From positions 98,485 through 162,484 of the forward strand of contig NZ_CP017449.1 in the NCBI RefSeq assembly GCF_001753165.1: DNA of 64,000 bases, written 5' to 3'. The position numbers and the translations under genes are program-made. Source of the stretch: Acidihalobacter aeolianus. Lineage in GTDB: Bacteria > Pseudomonadota > Gammaproteobacteria > DSM-5130 > Acidihalobacteraceae. Below the pieces are notes generated by a model. The model saw only the letters and a list, made by a program, of their open reading frames with translations, was not told the origin of the DNA and did not search any database. Of the stretch, positions 1 through 7,973 are shown piece after piece. The first letter of the stretch is position 1. Each line of letters starts with the position of its first letter.

Positions 1-43
1 CAACAGGCTGGGTACCGGCATTGGGTTCGATGTAAAGGTGCAT
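1..43 (-). CDS. Partial hypothetical protein, N-terminus only
   Basis: An ATG at 43 (minus strand) opens a frame reading MHLYIEPNAGTQPV that runs off the left edge. It lies 9 bp past the stop of the neighbouring membrane-protein gene, and AAGG precedes the ATG, so it looks like the next gene of the same minus-strand operon. Nothing can be said about function from 14 residues. Confidence 0.45.
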   Translation of the reverse strand, partial: MHLYIEPNAGTQPV

Positions 44-52
44 GTTTAGGCC

Positions 53-478
53 TTAGAAGCCGGCGCGGATGAGGAATAGGACGGTGGCTGCCATCAGCAC
101 GAGCGCAATGAACTGGGCGAGGTAGGCCAGCAGGATGCGGCTCAGGCAGGCATTTGTGCTGTGCCAGGGCCCGCCATTGAATTCAGCCTCCTCGATCTCC
201 TTGTTCTGATCGGTCTTATAGGTGTAGCCCACCCACAACATGATCCCCGCCGCAATTGGAATGGAGAAGTGCATGTGTGGCACCTTGATCACCGAAAAAT
301 CGGTGACCACGATCATGAACAACAGAGCGGCGAGCAAGTAGGTGCTCACCGCGTGGGATCGCTTACCCAAGGCGCGGTAGTTATCAGCGATCATCCAGAA
401 CATGCCGACGGGGCCGGCAGCCAGGCCCAGATAGAGTTGACGAAAGGCAAACAAGGGTCGTTGGGCTTGGCTACTCAT
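53..478 (-). CDS. Multi-pass inner-membrane protein, unknown function
   Basis: About 141 aa when started at the last ATG of a run of six ATG codons (476-493). That run also encodes the poly-aspartate tail of the upstream gene, so the two frames overlap by a few bases and are probably translationally coupled. The protein has about four hydrophobic segments (around YLGLAAGPVGMFWMI, TYLLAALLFMIVV, HFSIPIAAGIMLWV and a C-terminal ILLAYLAQFIALVLMAATVLFLI). No family was recognised. The exact start within the ATG run is uncertain. Confidence 0.6.
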   Translation of the reverse strand: MSSQAQRPLFAFRQLYLGLAAGPVGMFWMIADNYRALGKRSHAVSTYLLAALLFMIVVTDFSVIKVPHMHFSIPIAAGIMLWVGYTYKTDQNKEIEEAEFNGGPWHSTNACLSRILLAYLAQFIALVLMAATVLFLIRAGF

Positions 479-884
479 CATCATCATCATCATCCTCGCG
501 TTGAGAACCGTCTTCGGTTGGGTTCGCTTTCGCATGTTCGGTGCGAAGCGCATCGATCGCATACTGAGGAACTCGATAACCGATATGCCTGAGTAATTCA
601 AGGGCTTCTAGGGCATCCAGCGGTGTTTTTGCTCTGAGGACGTGTCCATCGTAGGAATAGCCAATGCGTTCACTGATGCAGTGCCGTCTACGAATCTCGC
701 GCATGGTGTTTTCGCGCTCCATCCAGGCTTCCACGGTAGCAATTGAAAAGGGAACCCTGGGCGGCAGCGTCGTTGTATATATCCGGCGCATGGACGCGAC
801 TTGAATGGTGATCGTGCCGTGGACATTGTTGTAGACGAGCACATCGCACTGATAGTCGTCATCACTGAATCTGCAGTAGGTCAA
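471..884 (-). CDS. Hypothetical protein with poly-Asp tail
   Basis: 137 aa starting at TTG (882-884), 4 bp after the stop of the VRR-NUC gene, so it is the second gene of a minus-strand operon. The body is mixed charge with no recognisable domain. The C-terminus is a run of six Asp and a Glu encoded by GAT repeats, which in the +1 frame form the ATG run that starts the downstream membrane protein. The acidic tail may be a consequence of this overlap. Confidence 0.6.
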   Translation of the reverse strand: MTYCRFSDDDYQCDVLVYNNVHGTITIQVASMRRIYTTTLPPRVPFSIATVEAWMERENTMREIRRRHCISERIGYSYDGHVLRAKTPLDALEALELLRHIGYRVPQYAIDALRTEHAKANPTEDGSQREDDDDDDE

Positions 885-888
885 TGCA

Positions 889-1416
889 CTATCGCTCCGA
901 AGGCATCATGACCACGGTAGGCGGCATGGCCATATAGGTGCGAAGGCACGCCATAGCGGCGTCAACGCCTAGACAGACTTGTGCCTGACATCCTTGTTCG
1001 CGCATTAATCGAATCCACTCAGCCTGGTGCGGTGTGACGGGGGCATCGAATGGCGGCCGCGCTTTGAACTCGATCCAGAGCATGTGGAACCCGCCTCTGG
1101 CCACAGGCAGCAACAGGTCACTCACCCCCTTGCGCGCACCCTGTCGCTTGAGTCGCCACCCCTCATAGCGATTCTTACGTGAACCGCCGTTCGGTATGTG
1201 GATGAGCAAATATCCGACGTCCGCGTACTCCACACGGAATTGATCGACCACCACTACCTGTTCTTCCGCCTCGATATCTGACTTTTTGCTCCGTCTGCTT
1301 TGGTTCGGGACCTCTGGTGTGTCCTCACAGCGAATCCAGCCTCTCTGGATGGCTTCTTCACGTGAAACGCGCATAGACAGGGGCCTCTGAATCGGGTGCG
1401 GGCCTAAAAACGACAT
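889..1416 (-). CDS. VRR-NUC domain nuclease
   Basis: 175 aa. Residues ~48-165 match the VRR-NUC (PD-(D/E)XK) pattern: an E..V...FR start, LIHIPNGGSRKN, then RQGARKGVSDLLLP with the catalytic Asp, WIEFKARP with the Glu/Lys pair, and a closing HQAEWIRLMREQGCQAQVC segment. Such small stand-alone VRR nucleases are common on phages and plasmids and are proposed to act on branched DNA or in defence. It is the first gene of a minus-strand operon. The N-terminal ~45 residues are an extra basic region of unknown role. Confidence 0.85.
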   Translation of the reverse strand: MSFLGPHPIQRPLSMRVSREEAIQRGWIRCEDTPEVPNQSRRSKKSDIEAEEQVVVVDQFRVEYADVGYLLIHIPNGGSRKNRYEGWRLKRQGARKGVSDLLLPVARGGFHMLWIEFKARPPFDAPVTPHQAEWIRLMREQGCQAQVCLGVDAAMACLRTYMAMPPTVVMMPSER

Positions 1417-1754
1417 AATATGGCGTTACGTAACAGCGTATCACCGCGTTTATAGTGGTTTCAATGTTCAGCTTTTGTGATAATGCATGTTATCTTTAAA
1501 GGCAGGCCGGTTACGCGCTTTCCAACACTGGCCACATGATTAAAGATTTACTTGGAAACCCGTGTATCTACCTGTTTTTTATTAGTTTTTTCTTTGGTTA
1601 CGACGAGCTGGGTCAGTGGTTTCGGTCAAAGAATGCTGTCAACGACGCGCGCTATGTGTTCCGGTGATCTGGCGCCACCTCATAATGTCCTTTGTCTTTT
1701 GTTTTCAGTGACTTGCGATTATTTTGGTACGGTATTACAGTGGAGGGGCATGGC
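1417..1754. other. Intergenic divergent promoter region
   Basis: About 340 bp between the minus-strand VRR-NUC operon and the plus-strand integrase pair. It is AT-richer than its neighbours. It holds a 10-bp palindrome GTTACGTAAC (1424-1433) just upstream of the VRR-NUC start and the near-palindrome GATAATGCATGTTATC around 1478-1493. No convincing coding frame is seen; the short frame from 1552 lacks a ribosome-binding site and a protein-like composition. Confidence 0.4.
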
Positions 1755-1943
1755 ATGGTTTTGCGTGTGAGGTCAGAAGGTCGCAAACACTTCGTGGTTG
1801 GACAGACATATCCGTACCGTGGTCTGCTGAGGCGATCGGGTGCGCGATGGGACCCAATTCGCGGTAGCTGGTGGTGCAAAAGTCGTGCTGAAGCTGACGA
1901 AATCGTTGAAAAAACTAAGCATGGGGCCAGCAAGGCCAGGTGA
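1755..1943 (+). CDS. Small WW-rich hypothetical protein upstream of integrase
   Basis: 62 aa from ATG 1755, chosen because GGAGG (1742-1746) lies 8 bp upstream. It carries the pattern G-x-TYPYRGLLRRSGARWDP-x-RGSWW, a short motif seen in many phage and plasmid proteins of unknown function. The stop overlaps the GTG start of the integrase (GTGA), so the two are probably co-translated. It could modulate integration, but that is only a guess from position. Confidence 0.6.
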   Translation: MVLRVRSEGRKHFVVGQTYPYRGLLRRSGARWDPIRGSWWCKSRAEADEIVEKTKHGASKAR

Positions 1944-3199
1944 GCTTGATGGCAGGTGATATTGAAGACACCAGCCAAGCGATCGAGCCGAGCTTTGCAC
2001 CCGATCAAGATACGCTGTCTATCACGGAGGCCAGCGCCACGCTGATCAGCCGGCTTGGTCCCTTGCTAGATGGGAGCCAGGGCGTAAACCGGCAGCGCCT
2101 CGATGATGGCAGCATACGAAGACCCAAAATGATCGAGGCCAACAACGACCTCGAAGCAATCAACGCCTTTCTGCACAAGCACAACGAGAATACGCGCACG
2201 GTCCGAGTCTATCGTAAGGAGTGCTACCGTCTCCTGAAATGGTGCATTGAGATCGCCCGTAAGCCGATGTCCTCGCTGACGGGCAGTGACCTGAGTGAAT
2301 ATCGAGATTTTCTTGCTGCCCCCCCGGCTTCCTGGATCAATGTGAACAGGGCAAAGAAAATCCGGAATAACACGATCAATCCGGAGTGGCGACCGTTCGC
2401 AAAGGCCGGCATGTCACCGCAGTCCATTAAACACGCCATCGTCGTGCTCGGCGCCCTCTTCACATACTTGGTCGATGCAAGGTATCTGGATGCCAACCCA
2501 GTCAAGTTCATGCCTCGCCGTGCCGGCAAGGTCGATGACGCTGAAATCAAGTCCGCCACGCGCTTCAGATTCAAGGGAGAACGGCATCTGACGACGGAAG
2601 ACATGAAGTATGTGGATCAGGTGTTGCGAGAGGTCGATCCGCGGACCCGGTGGGCGTTTCAGCTCATCCGGTTTACAGGCATGCGTATCAGCGAAGCGGC
2701 GATCCACCAGATGTGTCACTTCGTCCGGATTGGCGGCGTATGGATGGTCATGATCACTGGAAAGCGTGGCAAGACTCGCCAGGTTCCGGCCACAGACCGG
2801 CTTATTGAAGCGTTGATCGAGTGGCGCACACACCTTCACATGACCCCACTACCTGATAGTGAGGATACAACGGCTCTGATATGCAAGAGCTACGACAACG
2901 CCAGCAAAATGACACCAGGCTATGTAGGCGAAATGGTGTCATCGGTGTTCAGGATGGCGGCCGTGCGCGCGGAGGCGCACCCCCCTAAAGGTGAAGACAG
3001 CGCAAAACGGCTACGTGTCGCGACGGCTCACTGGTTGAGACATCGCTTTGCCACAGTGCTTGCCAACGACAAAGACAATACCATGAGAAGCGTGCAATCA
3101 CTGTTGGGTCACGAAAACATCAATACGACGGCTCTTTATTGGCATGTCGAAGAAGAAGAAAACATCGAAAACATGAAAAAGAACGGGCCGAAATTCTAA
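1940..3199 (+). CDS. Tyrosine recombinase / phage-type integrase
   Basis: 419 aa from GTG 1940 (an ATG at 1949 is an alternative). An N-terminal SAM-like core-binding domain (~residues 70-190) is followed by a catalytic domain. Catalytic signatures are visible: RFTGMRISEA (first Arg, ~251), the basic GKRGKTRQVP loop, HWLRHRFA (His-x-x-Arg, ~364-367), LLGHENINTT (His ~391) and a following Tyr in ALYWHV (~399). This is a complete active-site set, so it is probably functional. It could resolve plasmid multimers or integrate a cassette; no attachment site was identified next to it. Confidence 0.92.
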   Translation: MSLMAGDIEDTSQAIEPSFAPDQDTLSITEASATLISRLGPLLDGSQGVNRQRLDDGSIRRPKMIEANNDLEAINAFLHKHNENTRTVRVYRKECYRLLKWCIEIARKPMSSLTGSDLSEYRDFLAAPPASWINVNRAKKIRNNTINPEWRPFAKAGMSPQSIKHAIVVLGALFTYLVDARYLDANPVKFMPRRAGKVDDAEIKSATRFRFKGERHLTTEDMKYVDQVLREVDPRTRWAFQLIRFTGMRISEAAIHQMCHFVRIGGVWMVMITGKRGKTRQVPATDRLIEALIEWRTHLHMTPLPDSEDTTALICKSYDNASKMTPGYVGEMVSSVFRMAAVRAEAHPPKGEDSAKRLRVATAHWLRHRFATVLANDKDNTMRSVQSLLGHENINTTALYWHVEEEENIENMKKNGPKF

Positions 3200-3226
3200 G
3201 CTCCAAATAATTAACCCAATAAAAAC

Positions 3227-3250
3227 GCTCAAGGCTAGTGCCTTGAGCGT
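3227..3250 (-). terminator. Rho-independent terminator of the 3257-3448 gene
   Basis: Inverted repeat CGCTCAAGGC/GCCTTGAGCG with a 4-nt loop. On the minus strand it is followed by TTTTT (3222-3226) and sits directly downstream of the minus-strand small gene. It may also stop the convergent integrase transcript. Confidence 0.8.
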
Positions 3251-3256
3251 GCGGAG

Positions 3257-3448
3257 CTATTGAAGTAGATCAGGAGGCGGCGTCGATGCCCCCCTGATCT
3301 GGTCGAGGTAAGACTTGGCGGCCTCGACAGTCTCAAGTCTTTCTGAGTCACGCATGATCGCGCGCAACTCTCGTGTTGAAATCCCGTAAACCTCTTCCTG
3401 CTCATCCTGGCCAGGTAGGCGATTGTCTAGGAATAACGTGTGGTTCAT
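3257..3448 (-). CDS. Small hypothetical protein
   Basis: 63 aa, acidic and predicted helical (STRELRAIMRDSERLETVEAAKSYLDQI). It has a good Shine-Dalgarno GGGAGGG 7 bp before ATG 3448 and its own terminator. It is transcribed divergently from the transfer operon that starts at 3568, so it may take part in transfer control; no family was recognised. Confidence 0.65.
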   Translation of the reverse strand: MNHTLFLDNRLPGQDEQEEVYGISTRELRAIMRDSERLETVEAAKSYLDQIRGASTPPPDLLQ

Positions 3449-3537
3449 GTCATGCCCTCCCGTCTACGGCAATGCACAATGCAGCCGTTCGCACTTGTCC
3501 TTGTGCTGCGAGAGCGTCTAAGATCGCCTACAACGCA

Positions 3538-3550
3538 TGGTATAATACTA
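3538..3550 (+). promoter_or_regulatory. TGGTATAATACTA box, extended -10 promoter (site 1)
   Basis: The sequence contains TGGTATAAT, a perfect extended -10 (TGnTATAAT). It sits 18 bp before the start of the transfer-region lipoprotein, giving a predicted leader of about 15 nt with a GGAG ribosome-binding site. It is one member of the window-wide palindromic box family; here the right arm has one mismatch. Confidence 0.75.
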
Positions 3551-3567
3551 TTCTACGGAGGCAGCTC

Positions 3568-4923
3568 ATGAAGTCGTTTGTAGCGATCAGTGGATTGATG
3601 GCATCGGTTGTCTTGTTAGGCGGGTGCGCAGGGACCACCGGGGGTCTGAATGCTTTTGGCCGCGCTCTGGAAAGTGTGGGTAACGCCAGCCCAATACATA
3701 AGCACTATGTTTACCAAGTAAACAAAACCCAGGCCCCGCTCCCTGCGGATCTCGAACACCCCGCCACGGTATGGGTTCCTGCCGCCTATACCGGTGATGG
3801 ACAGGCACACCTCTATATCAATGGGCGACCTTTGTATTTACGAGGGGAGATCGCAAATGTTGCGAGCTTCGTGAAATCAAGGGGAGGGTATCTTGTGGCG
3901 ATCCGCGAAAACAATCTGCGGGTCAGCGGGCAGCCCATGCCTCTCCAGCGGCCCGGCATCGTGTTTTATCGGGTCTCTGTTAAAGGTGCGCTCGAACATC
4001 AGGTCGGCTATTTCGTAACGTCACCCTTCACACAGGTCGTGAACACAGGCAAGGCGATCTACCTGCAGGAAACAGAGGGCACCACATCACAACCCGTGCT
4101 CTACCGGTACGTTGGGTATAGCGAGAGTGGGCGCCAGGTATCAGGCCCGCAAGGCGTGCCCTTTGCATCCCCTACGCCGCACGGCGGGTGGTTCGTAGAA
4201 GAGATTACTGGGCGCTCGGGGTACTTTGATGTCACGCCCGGGTACAAGGCGAAGATCCTGCTGGAATCCAAGACTGGCGGGGTTACGGTGGTAACGCCCC
4301 AGCTTAATGTCCCATATCACGAGCGGTCATGGATACACACGACGAGCGCATTTGTTGATGAGGCGCCTGTCACTGATACCGCGCGAACTGGGGTAATCCT
4401 GCGTCTGTATACCGGACGATATAGCGGACTTGACCTGGTCAAGCTAGATCAACCCATGAAGCAAACCTGCGAAGGGCTGATTGGAAAAATATGCCAGCAC
4501 CAAGGCGTCTACGATGCCGCAGTGACGGGGTTTGTAAACCCCAATACCGTGCGCCTATCTACCATTCTGTTTGGTAGCCCGGGACAGCCGTACCTAGCGA
4601 TGCCATATCAGATAGGCGGACCCACGCCTTATGGTGTGGTCAATGCGGCGGGCGCGATGTCTGGTGCAAGCAAAGGACAGTGGATCGATCTGTTCCCGGC
4701 CAGAGGTGCGGTGCGAGGCAATTATGCGTTGCCAGCTTACGGAATAATCGGTCCCGGTGTGGCTGTTATCGTGAATGCCGACGCGGGAAGTACTGTGGCC
4801 GGACTCAGTTATGAGATTCAACAGAGCTCGGCTGGCGAGAATGTCTCTGTACTAAATCCGAATCGTGTTAGTCAGTTCCTGGCATCTTATGGGTTCAGAC
4901 AAGTGCCGGTACTCGTGAAGTAA
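3568..4923 (+). CDS. Transfer-region outer-membrane lipoprotein
   Basis: 451 aa from ATG 3568 (GGAG at 3557-3560 and the site-1 promoter fix this start). The N-terminus MKSFVAISGLMASVVLLGGCAG is a lipoprotein signal peptide with lipobox LGGC. The remainder is a soluble, glycine- and beta-rich exported domain without a recognised family. It is the first gene of the transfer region, so a surface or envelope role in mating-pair formation is plausible. It is not TraV, which lies further downstream. Confidence 0.75.
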   Translation: MKSFVAISGLMASVVLLGGCAGTTGGLNAFGRALESVGNASPIHKHYVYQVNKTQAPLPADLEHPATVWVPAAYTGDGQAHLYINGRPLYLRGEIANVASFVKSRGGYLVAIRENNLRVSGQPMPLQRPGIVFYRVSVKGALEHQVGYFVTSPFTQVVNTGKAIYLQETEGTTSQPVLYRYVGYSESGRQVSGPQGVPFASPTPHGGWFVEEITGRSGYFDVTPGYKAKILLESKTGGVTVVTPQLNVPYHERSWIHTTSAFVDEAPVTDTARTGVILRLYTGRYSGLDLVKLDQPMKQTCEGLIGKICQHQGVYDAAVTGFVNPNTVRLSTILFGSPGQPYLAMPYQIGGPTPYGVVNAAGAMSGASKGQWIDLFPARGAVRGNYALPAYGIIGPGVAVIVNADAGSTVAGLSYEIQQSSAGENVSVLNPNRVSQFLASYGFRQVPVLVK

Positions 4924-4966
4924 TTGGGTCCCGTGAATTGTATCGCGGGGTTGGTTATGCGTGGCA

Positions 4967-4983
4967 GTTGGTATTATACCAAC
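4967..4983 (+). promoter_or_regulatory. GTTGGTATTATACCAAC box (site 2)
   Basis: A perfect 17-bp inverted repeat around one central base, containing an extended -10 of the form TGGTATTAT. It lies 28 bp upstream of ATG 5012 and gives a leader of about 28 nt. Confidence 0.8.
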
Positions 4984-5011
4984 CGATGTTTCACATCATG
5001 GAGTAGTCATC

Positions 5012-5341
5012 ATGGGTAGGGGTGGAATGGGTCTGTTTTCTATCTCAAGCTTGGCGGTGGCTGGTTTCATCATCTACATCATCATCGGCAGTACGCCGAC
5101 AGAGCGGATCACGCGAGCATGCATGCCTGTGCCGTGGACCGCCAATCTGAGCGTGTCCATCCTGGAGCTGATCAAGGCAGATTCGGATGTTGCGCCGACA
5201 ACGAGTTGGTTCCAGAGCGCGAACTACGGTTGTGAATTTACGCTCTGGCGTTTGTTTTACCAGAACGACTACAACACCGCTCAAAAATCCAAATTGGCGA
5301 GTAATACAGGCGTTCCTGCGTCTCAGGGCACGAGCCAGTGA
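5012..5341 (+). CDS. Small membrane-anchored protein of the transfer region
   Basis: 109 aa from ATG 5012 (GGAG at 5000 and the site-2 promoter upstream). One N-terminal hydrophobic segment (LFSISSLAVAGFIIYIIIG) is followed by a periplasmic-looking domain with two Cys. The stop overlaps the GTG start of the DsbA-like gene by 4 bp, indicating coupling. No family was recognised. Confidence 0.65.
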   Translation: MGRGGMGLFSISSLAVAGFIIYIIIGSTPTERITRACMPVPWTANLSVSILELIKADSDVAPTTSWFQSANYGCEFTLWRLFYQNDYNTAQKSKLASNTGVPASQGTSQ

Positions 5342-5922
5342 AATTCCACCGCCTGCGCCTGTTTCTCTGTGGTCTGCTGGTTTTGGCCCCAACTGCATGG
5401 GGTGCACCTCGCTTTGTATTGGTACAGATCGCGGCATTCACGTGCCCACGCTGTCAGAGCTTTGATGCTCACGAGTTTGCCGCTGTTCGGAATGCTGTTC
5501 GGCAGGCAGGTGGCGAATATGATTTTGCGCCGGTGCCAGAACATGGCGAAGCAGGTATATGGGGTCCGCGGATGTACTACGCCGCCAGATTAATTCCAGG
5601 TGAAGAAGGCCCGGTGCGTAAAGCGTTGTTTGAAGCAGCAGAGGCCAATCTGAAATTCAAGAATGGCGCATCCGTCGTGGCTTGGCTGGAACAGAACGCC
5701 CCTGGTGTGTATTGGGGCCGTTACCTACAAGCGGTAACAGCCAGGAATATCGGAGTGCGCGCTGTCGGTCGTGCTGCGAAGCTGTATGAGAAGTTTGGTG
5801 GTGGTGACTTCCCTGTATTTATCGCTCTGAGGGACGGTAAAGCGAGTCTTGTTGCTCGGGGCGGCTCTATCTCGGCATTAACCTCGAAGGTGATGACATG
5901 GGTTTCAAATCAAAACTCCTGA
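5338..5922 (+). CDS. DsbA-like thioredoxin-fold periplasmic protein
   Basis: 194 aa from GTG 5338. Signal peptide MKFHRLRLFLCGLLVLAPTAWG, then a thioredoxin-like start with the redox motif C36-P-R-C39 and a late segment GGGDFPVFIALRDG resembling the cis-Pro loop. It probably oxidises or isomerises disulfides in secreted transfer proteins; F-type systems commonly bring their own Dsb proteins. It overlaps both neighbours (4 bp upstream, 25 bp downstream), so the three genes form one operon. Confidence 0.8.
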   Translation: MKFHRLRLFLCGLLVLAPTAWGAPRFVLVQIAAFTCPRCQSFDAHEFAAVRNAVRQAGGEYDFAPVPEHGEAGIWGPRMYYAARLIPGEEGPVRKALFEAAEANLKFKNGASVVAWLEQNAPGVYWGRYLQAVTARNIGVRAVGRAAKLYEKFGGGDFPVFIALRDGKASLVARGGSISALTSKVMTWVSNQNS

Positions 5923-6524
5923 GTGCGGCACCGCTGCCCTTGTTGTGCATATCGGCGCATGTTTACGCAGCCTCGGTACAGTCGTCGATCGTATCAACCG
6001 AGCCATACCTGACCCAGGGTGTGGAGGTGCAGCGTGGAAATACCTGGTACTTAGGGACGCGGTCTGATCAGCATGCCTTAGAAGCACACATGGATCGCTC
6101 TGGTGTCCGCTATACGCAAGAAGCACACCCGCGAGCGGCGCCTATCCACCTGTTTGCTGAAAGCACGATACCTGCACAATCACCACAGCCAAAGCCACAG
6201 CCAAAGCCAAAGCCAAAGCCTAAGCCTAAGCCTAAGCCTAAGCCTAAGCCGATGAAGATGCGTTCACTAGAGCAGCATGCTGCAAGTCTGCAAAGACAGA
6301 TTAATTATGAGATGGCGCACCTACCACCGCTCCCGCAAGCAAACTGCACTACTTTCTACTACCGCGTCCTCAATGGGGACAGCCTGTCGCTCATAGCTAA
6401 GCACGTTCTTAGGAACGCGAAGGACTGGCGGATCATCTACACCGCAAACAAATCGCTCATAGGTGACAACCCATCAGACATCATGGTGGGCCAGGTCCTC
6501 AAGGTTCCGGTCGCTGCGAACTAA
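5898..6524 (+). CDS. Secreted LysM protein with Lys-Pro repeat linker
   Basis: 208 aa. A signal peptide (LLSAAPLPLLCISAHVYA) leads into an N-terminal domain, then a linker of alternating KP repeats (~residues 94-116), then a C-terminal LysM domain (YYRVLNGDSLSLIAKHVLRN...IYTANKSLIGDNPSDIMVGQVLKVP). LysM binds peptidoglycan, and the KP rod would span the periplasm. The KP repeat is encoded by a 6-bp tandem repeat (AAGCCT/AAGCCA). Role: anchoring or spanning component of the transfer apparatus. Confidence 0.85.
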   Translation: MGFKSKLLSAAPLPLLCISAHVYAASVQSSIVSTEPYLTQGVEVQRGNTWYLGTRSDQHALEAHMDRSGVRYTQEAHPRAAPIHLFAESTIPAQSPQPKPQPKPKPKPKPKPKPKPKPMKMRSLEQHAASLQRQINYEMAHLPPLPQANCTTFYYRVLNGDSLSLIAKHVLRNAKDWRIIYTANKSLIGDNPSDIMVGQVLKVPVAAN

Positions 6525-6554
6525 ACGCGAGTCGCCATCACCCCGCTGCCACCA

Positions 6555-6584
6555 GACCGCGCGCCGCGCGGTCTTTTGCTTTTT
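6555..6584 (+). terminator. Rho-independent terminator after the LysM gene
   Basis: GACCGCGCG/CGCGCGGTC hairpin (6555-6573) followed by TTTTGCTTTTT. It closes the 3568-6524 block before the next promoter. Confidence 0.85.
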
Positions 6585-6733
6585 GCTAGAAAGATGGGCT
6601 ACTGGCCCGCTTTATTGCGAATTAGTACTTATTGTACAAAGCCTTGCGCGCCTTCTTAGCCGGGGCTAACACCACCCCCTTCGGCACATTCCTTAGATAA
6701 AACTCTCCGGGTTGCATTTCGCTTCCGATTGCA

Positions 6734-6768
6734 TAGTATTATACCATCCGCCTAATGGTATTATACTA
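6734..6768 (+). promoter_or_regulatory. Double inverted palindromic box (sites 3 and 4)
   Basis: TAGTATTATACCA (6734-6746) and TGGTATTATACTA (6756-6768) are arranged as mirror images, forming one large inverted repeat. The right-hand -10 (TATTAT, 6759-6764) would start RNA near 6771, only ~3 nt before ATG 6775. The left-hand one would give a ~24-nt leader. No Shine-Dalgarno is visible. Confidence 0.75.
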
Positions 6769-6774
6769 CGCGCC

Positions 6775-7203
6775 ATGTACTGCATCGCAAACATAGCCAA
6801 CAGTTACCAGATCCCCGCAGGTCTGATCCTCGCGGTGCGAAAAATTGAAGGCGGGCGAGTCGGTCAAGCAGTCAAGGATCCGAATGATTCCTATGACCTC
6901 GGCCCCATGCAGATTAATTCGGTTACCTGGCTTCCCGTTCTAGCGCGTCTGCATATCTCCCGCGCGGACGTTCTGCGTAACCGATGCACGAATATCGCAG
7001 TAGGCGCCTGGATACTCCGTAGAGAGTACGGCCGATATGGCAATTGGTTTCAGGCGGTCGCTGCGTACCACGCTGGCCCCTCGCGGGCAGCCACATCTAT
7101 CGGGATTAATTATGCCCGGCGGGTGTTTTCTGTATGGGGCCAGCAGCCCCTGCATTCATCGACAAGCCAACCTGTGGAGTACACCAACCATGAAGCTCCG
7201 TAA
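6775..7203 (+). CDS. Lytic transglycosylase, VirB1/SLT type
   Basis: 142 aa from ATG 6775. It shows the SLT pattern: IANSYQIPAGLILAVRKIEGG (catalytic Glu in KIEGG), DLGPMQINSVTW and AVAAYHAGPSRA. It cleaves peptidoglycan so that the transfer channel can be assembled. No signal peptide is obvious with this start; the first residues are MYCIANIANS. A longer frame from 6712 is blocked as a start because it runs through the promoter boxes. The gene overlaps the pilin start by 14 bp. Confidence 0.88.
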   Translation: MYCIANIANSYQIPAGLILAVRKIEGGRVGQAVKDPNDSYDLGPMQINSVTWLPVLARLHISRADVLRNRCTNIAVGAWILRREYGRYGNWFQAVAAYHAGPSRAATSIGINYARRVFSVWGQQPLHSSTSQPVEYTNHEAP

Positions 7204-7582
7204 TACCGTTATGAAGTACAGCCGCAAGGCGAAAGTGATGGCGGGTGCCGTCGCCCTCAACCTGACCATGGTCGCCGTGGCAAGTGCGCAGAGCCTTTCC
7301 GCGTATACCGGCGGCGCCGGCACCTGCTCGACCACGGGCGGCACCGCGACCGATCCCTTCACCGGCCTGCTGTGCTTGCTGGAAGACTGGACCACGTCCT
7401 CGCTGGCCGTTGCGCTCGCCGTTATCGCCCTGGTAATCGGCGTGGTGGTCGGTTTGTCGCGTAGCACCTTCGCACCAGCCCTGGTGGGCTTGGGCGTGGC
7501 GGTCGTGTTCATGGTGGGTCCCAACGTGATCAGCTACGTCGTCACAGGCGCACAGCTGGTTCCGCACCTCGTCGGCGCATAA
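7190..7582 (+). CDS. traA: Conjugative pilin, TraA/VirB2-like
   Basis: 130 aa from ATG 7190 (GGAG at 7175). A long leader ends in an Ala-rich cleavage site (VAVASAQS), then a short polar loop and two hydrophobic helices (SLAVALAVIALVIGVVVGL and FAPALVGLGVAVVFMVG), the VirB2/TraA layout. It lies immediately upstream of traL. Codon use is more GC-biased than in its neighbours, as expected for a highly expressed gene. Confidence 0.85.
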   Translation: MKLRNTVMKYSRKAKVMAGAVALNLTMVAVASAQSLSAYTGGAGTCSTTGGTATDPFTGLLCLLEDWTTSSLAVALAVIALVIGVVVGLSRSTFAPALVGLGVAVVFMVGPNVISYVVTGAQLVPHLVGA

Positions 7583-7894
7583 ATGGCCGGCGCTTCAAAT
7601 CGGTCCGCGGTGTATCGAGTCCCCAAAGGGCTCGATGCGCCTGTGCCGATTTTGTTCTGGGAGCCCCCCGAATTTATCGGGGCGGTTTCTATCGCCGAAT
7701 TTTCGATGTTTTTTCACGCCACTTTGATTGGTATTGCTGCTTCGGCATTTGTACTGGTTATGGCGGGCAGGATGAACAAAGACGGTGTCAAGAAAGGCCG
7801 CTCAAGTCATGTGCTGCATGCCATGGGTATCCCGATTGATCCGGCGTTGAACAAGCAAATGCCACCAGTCCGCATGCCCGAGTACGTTGACTGA
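7583..7894 (+). CDS. traL: TraL-like pilus assembly protein
   Basis: 103 aa starting directly after the pilin stop. The pattern VPKGLDAPVPILFWEPPEFIG, followed by a hydrophobic segment FSMFFHATLIGIAASAFVLVMAG, is typical of F-type TraL (inner membrane, VirB3-like). Order L-E-K-B-V-C supports the call. Confidence 0.85.
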   Translation: MAGASNRSAVYRVPKGLDAPVPILFWEPPEFIGAVSIAEFSMFFHATLIGIAASAFVLVMAGRMNKDGVKKGRSSHVLHAMGIPIDPALNKQMPPVRMPEYVD

Positions 7895-7973
7895 TTGGTA
7901 CTGCGGGGGCCCTTTTCGGCCCTCGCACTTTTTAGGTGAATGCGGCACCCACCGCTTGATGGAGTCGACCAAC

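Noticed and set aside
1356..1371. TTCTTCACGTGAAACG as a further parS site
   Set aside because: Only 11 of 14 fixed bases match and it lies inside the VRR-NUC coding sequence, far from the par genes.
5045..5437. Minus-strand frames opposite the DsbA-like operon
   Set aside because: They oppose genes with clear signal peptides and redox motifs and have no start signals.
6181..6250. Short tandem AAGCCT repeats as a CRISPR or satellite
   Set aside because: They encode the Lys-Pro rod of the LysM protein in frame; no spacers are present.
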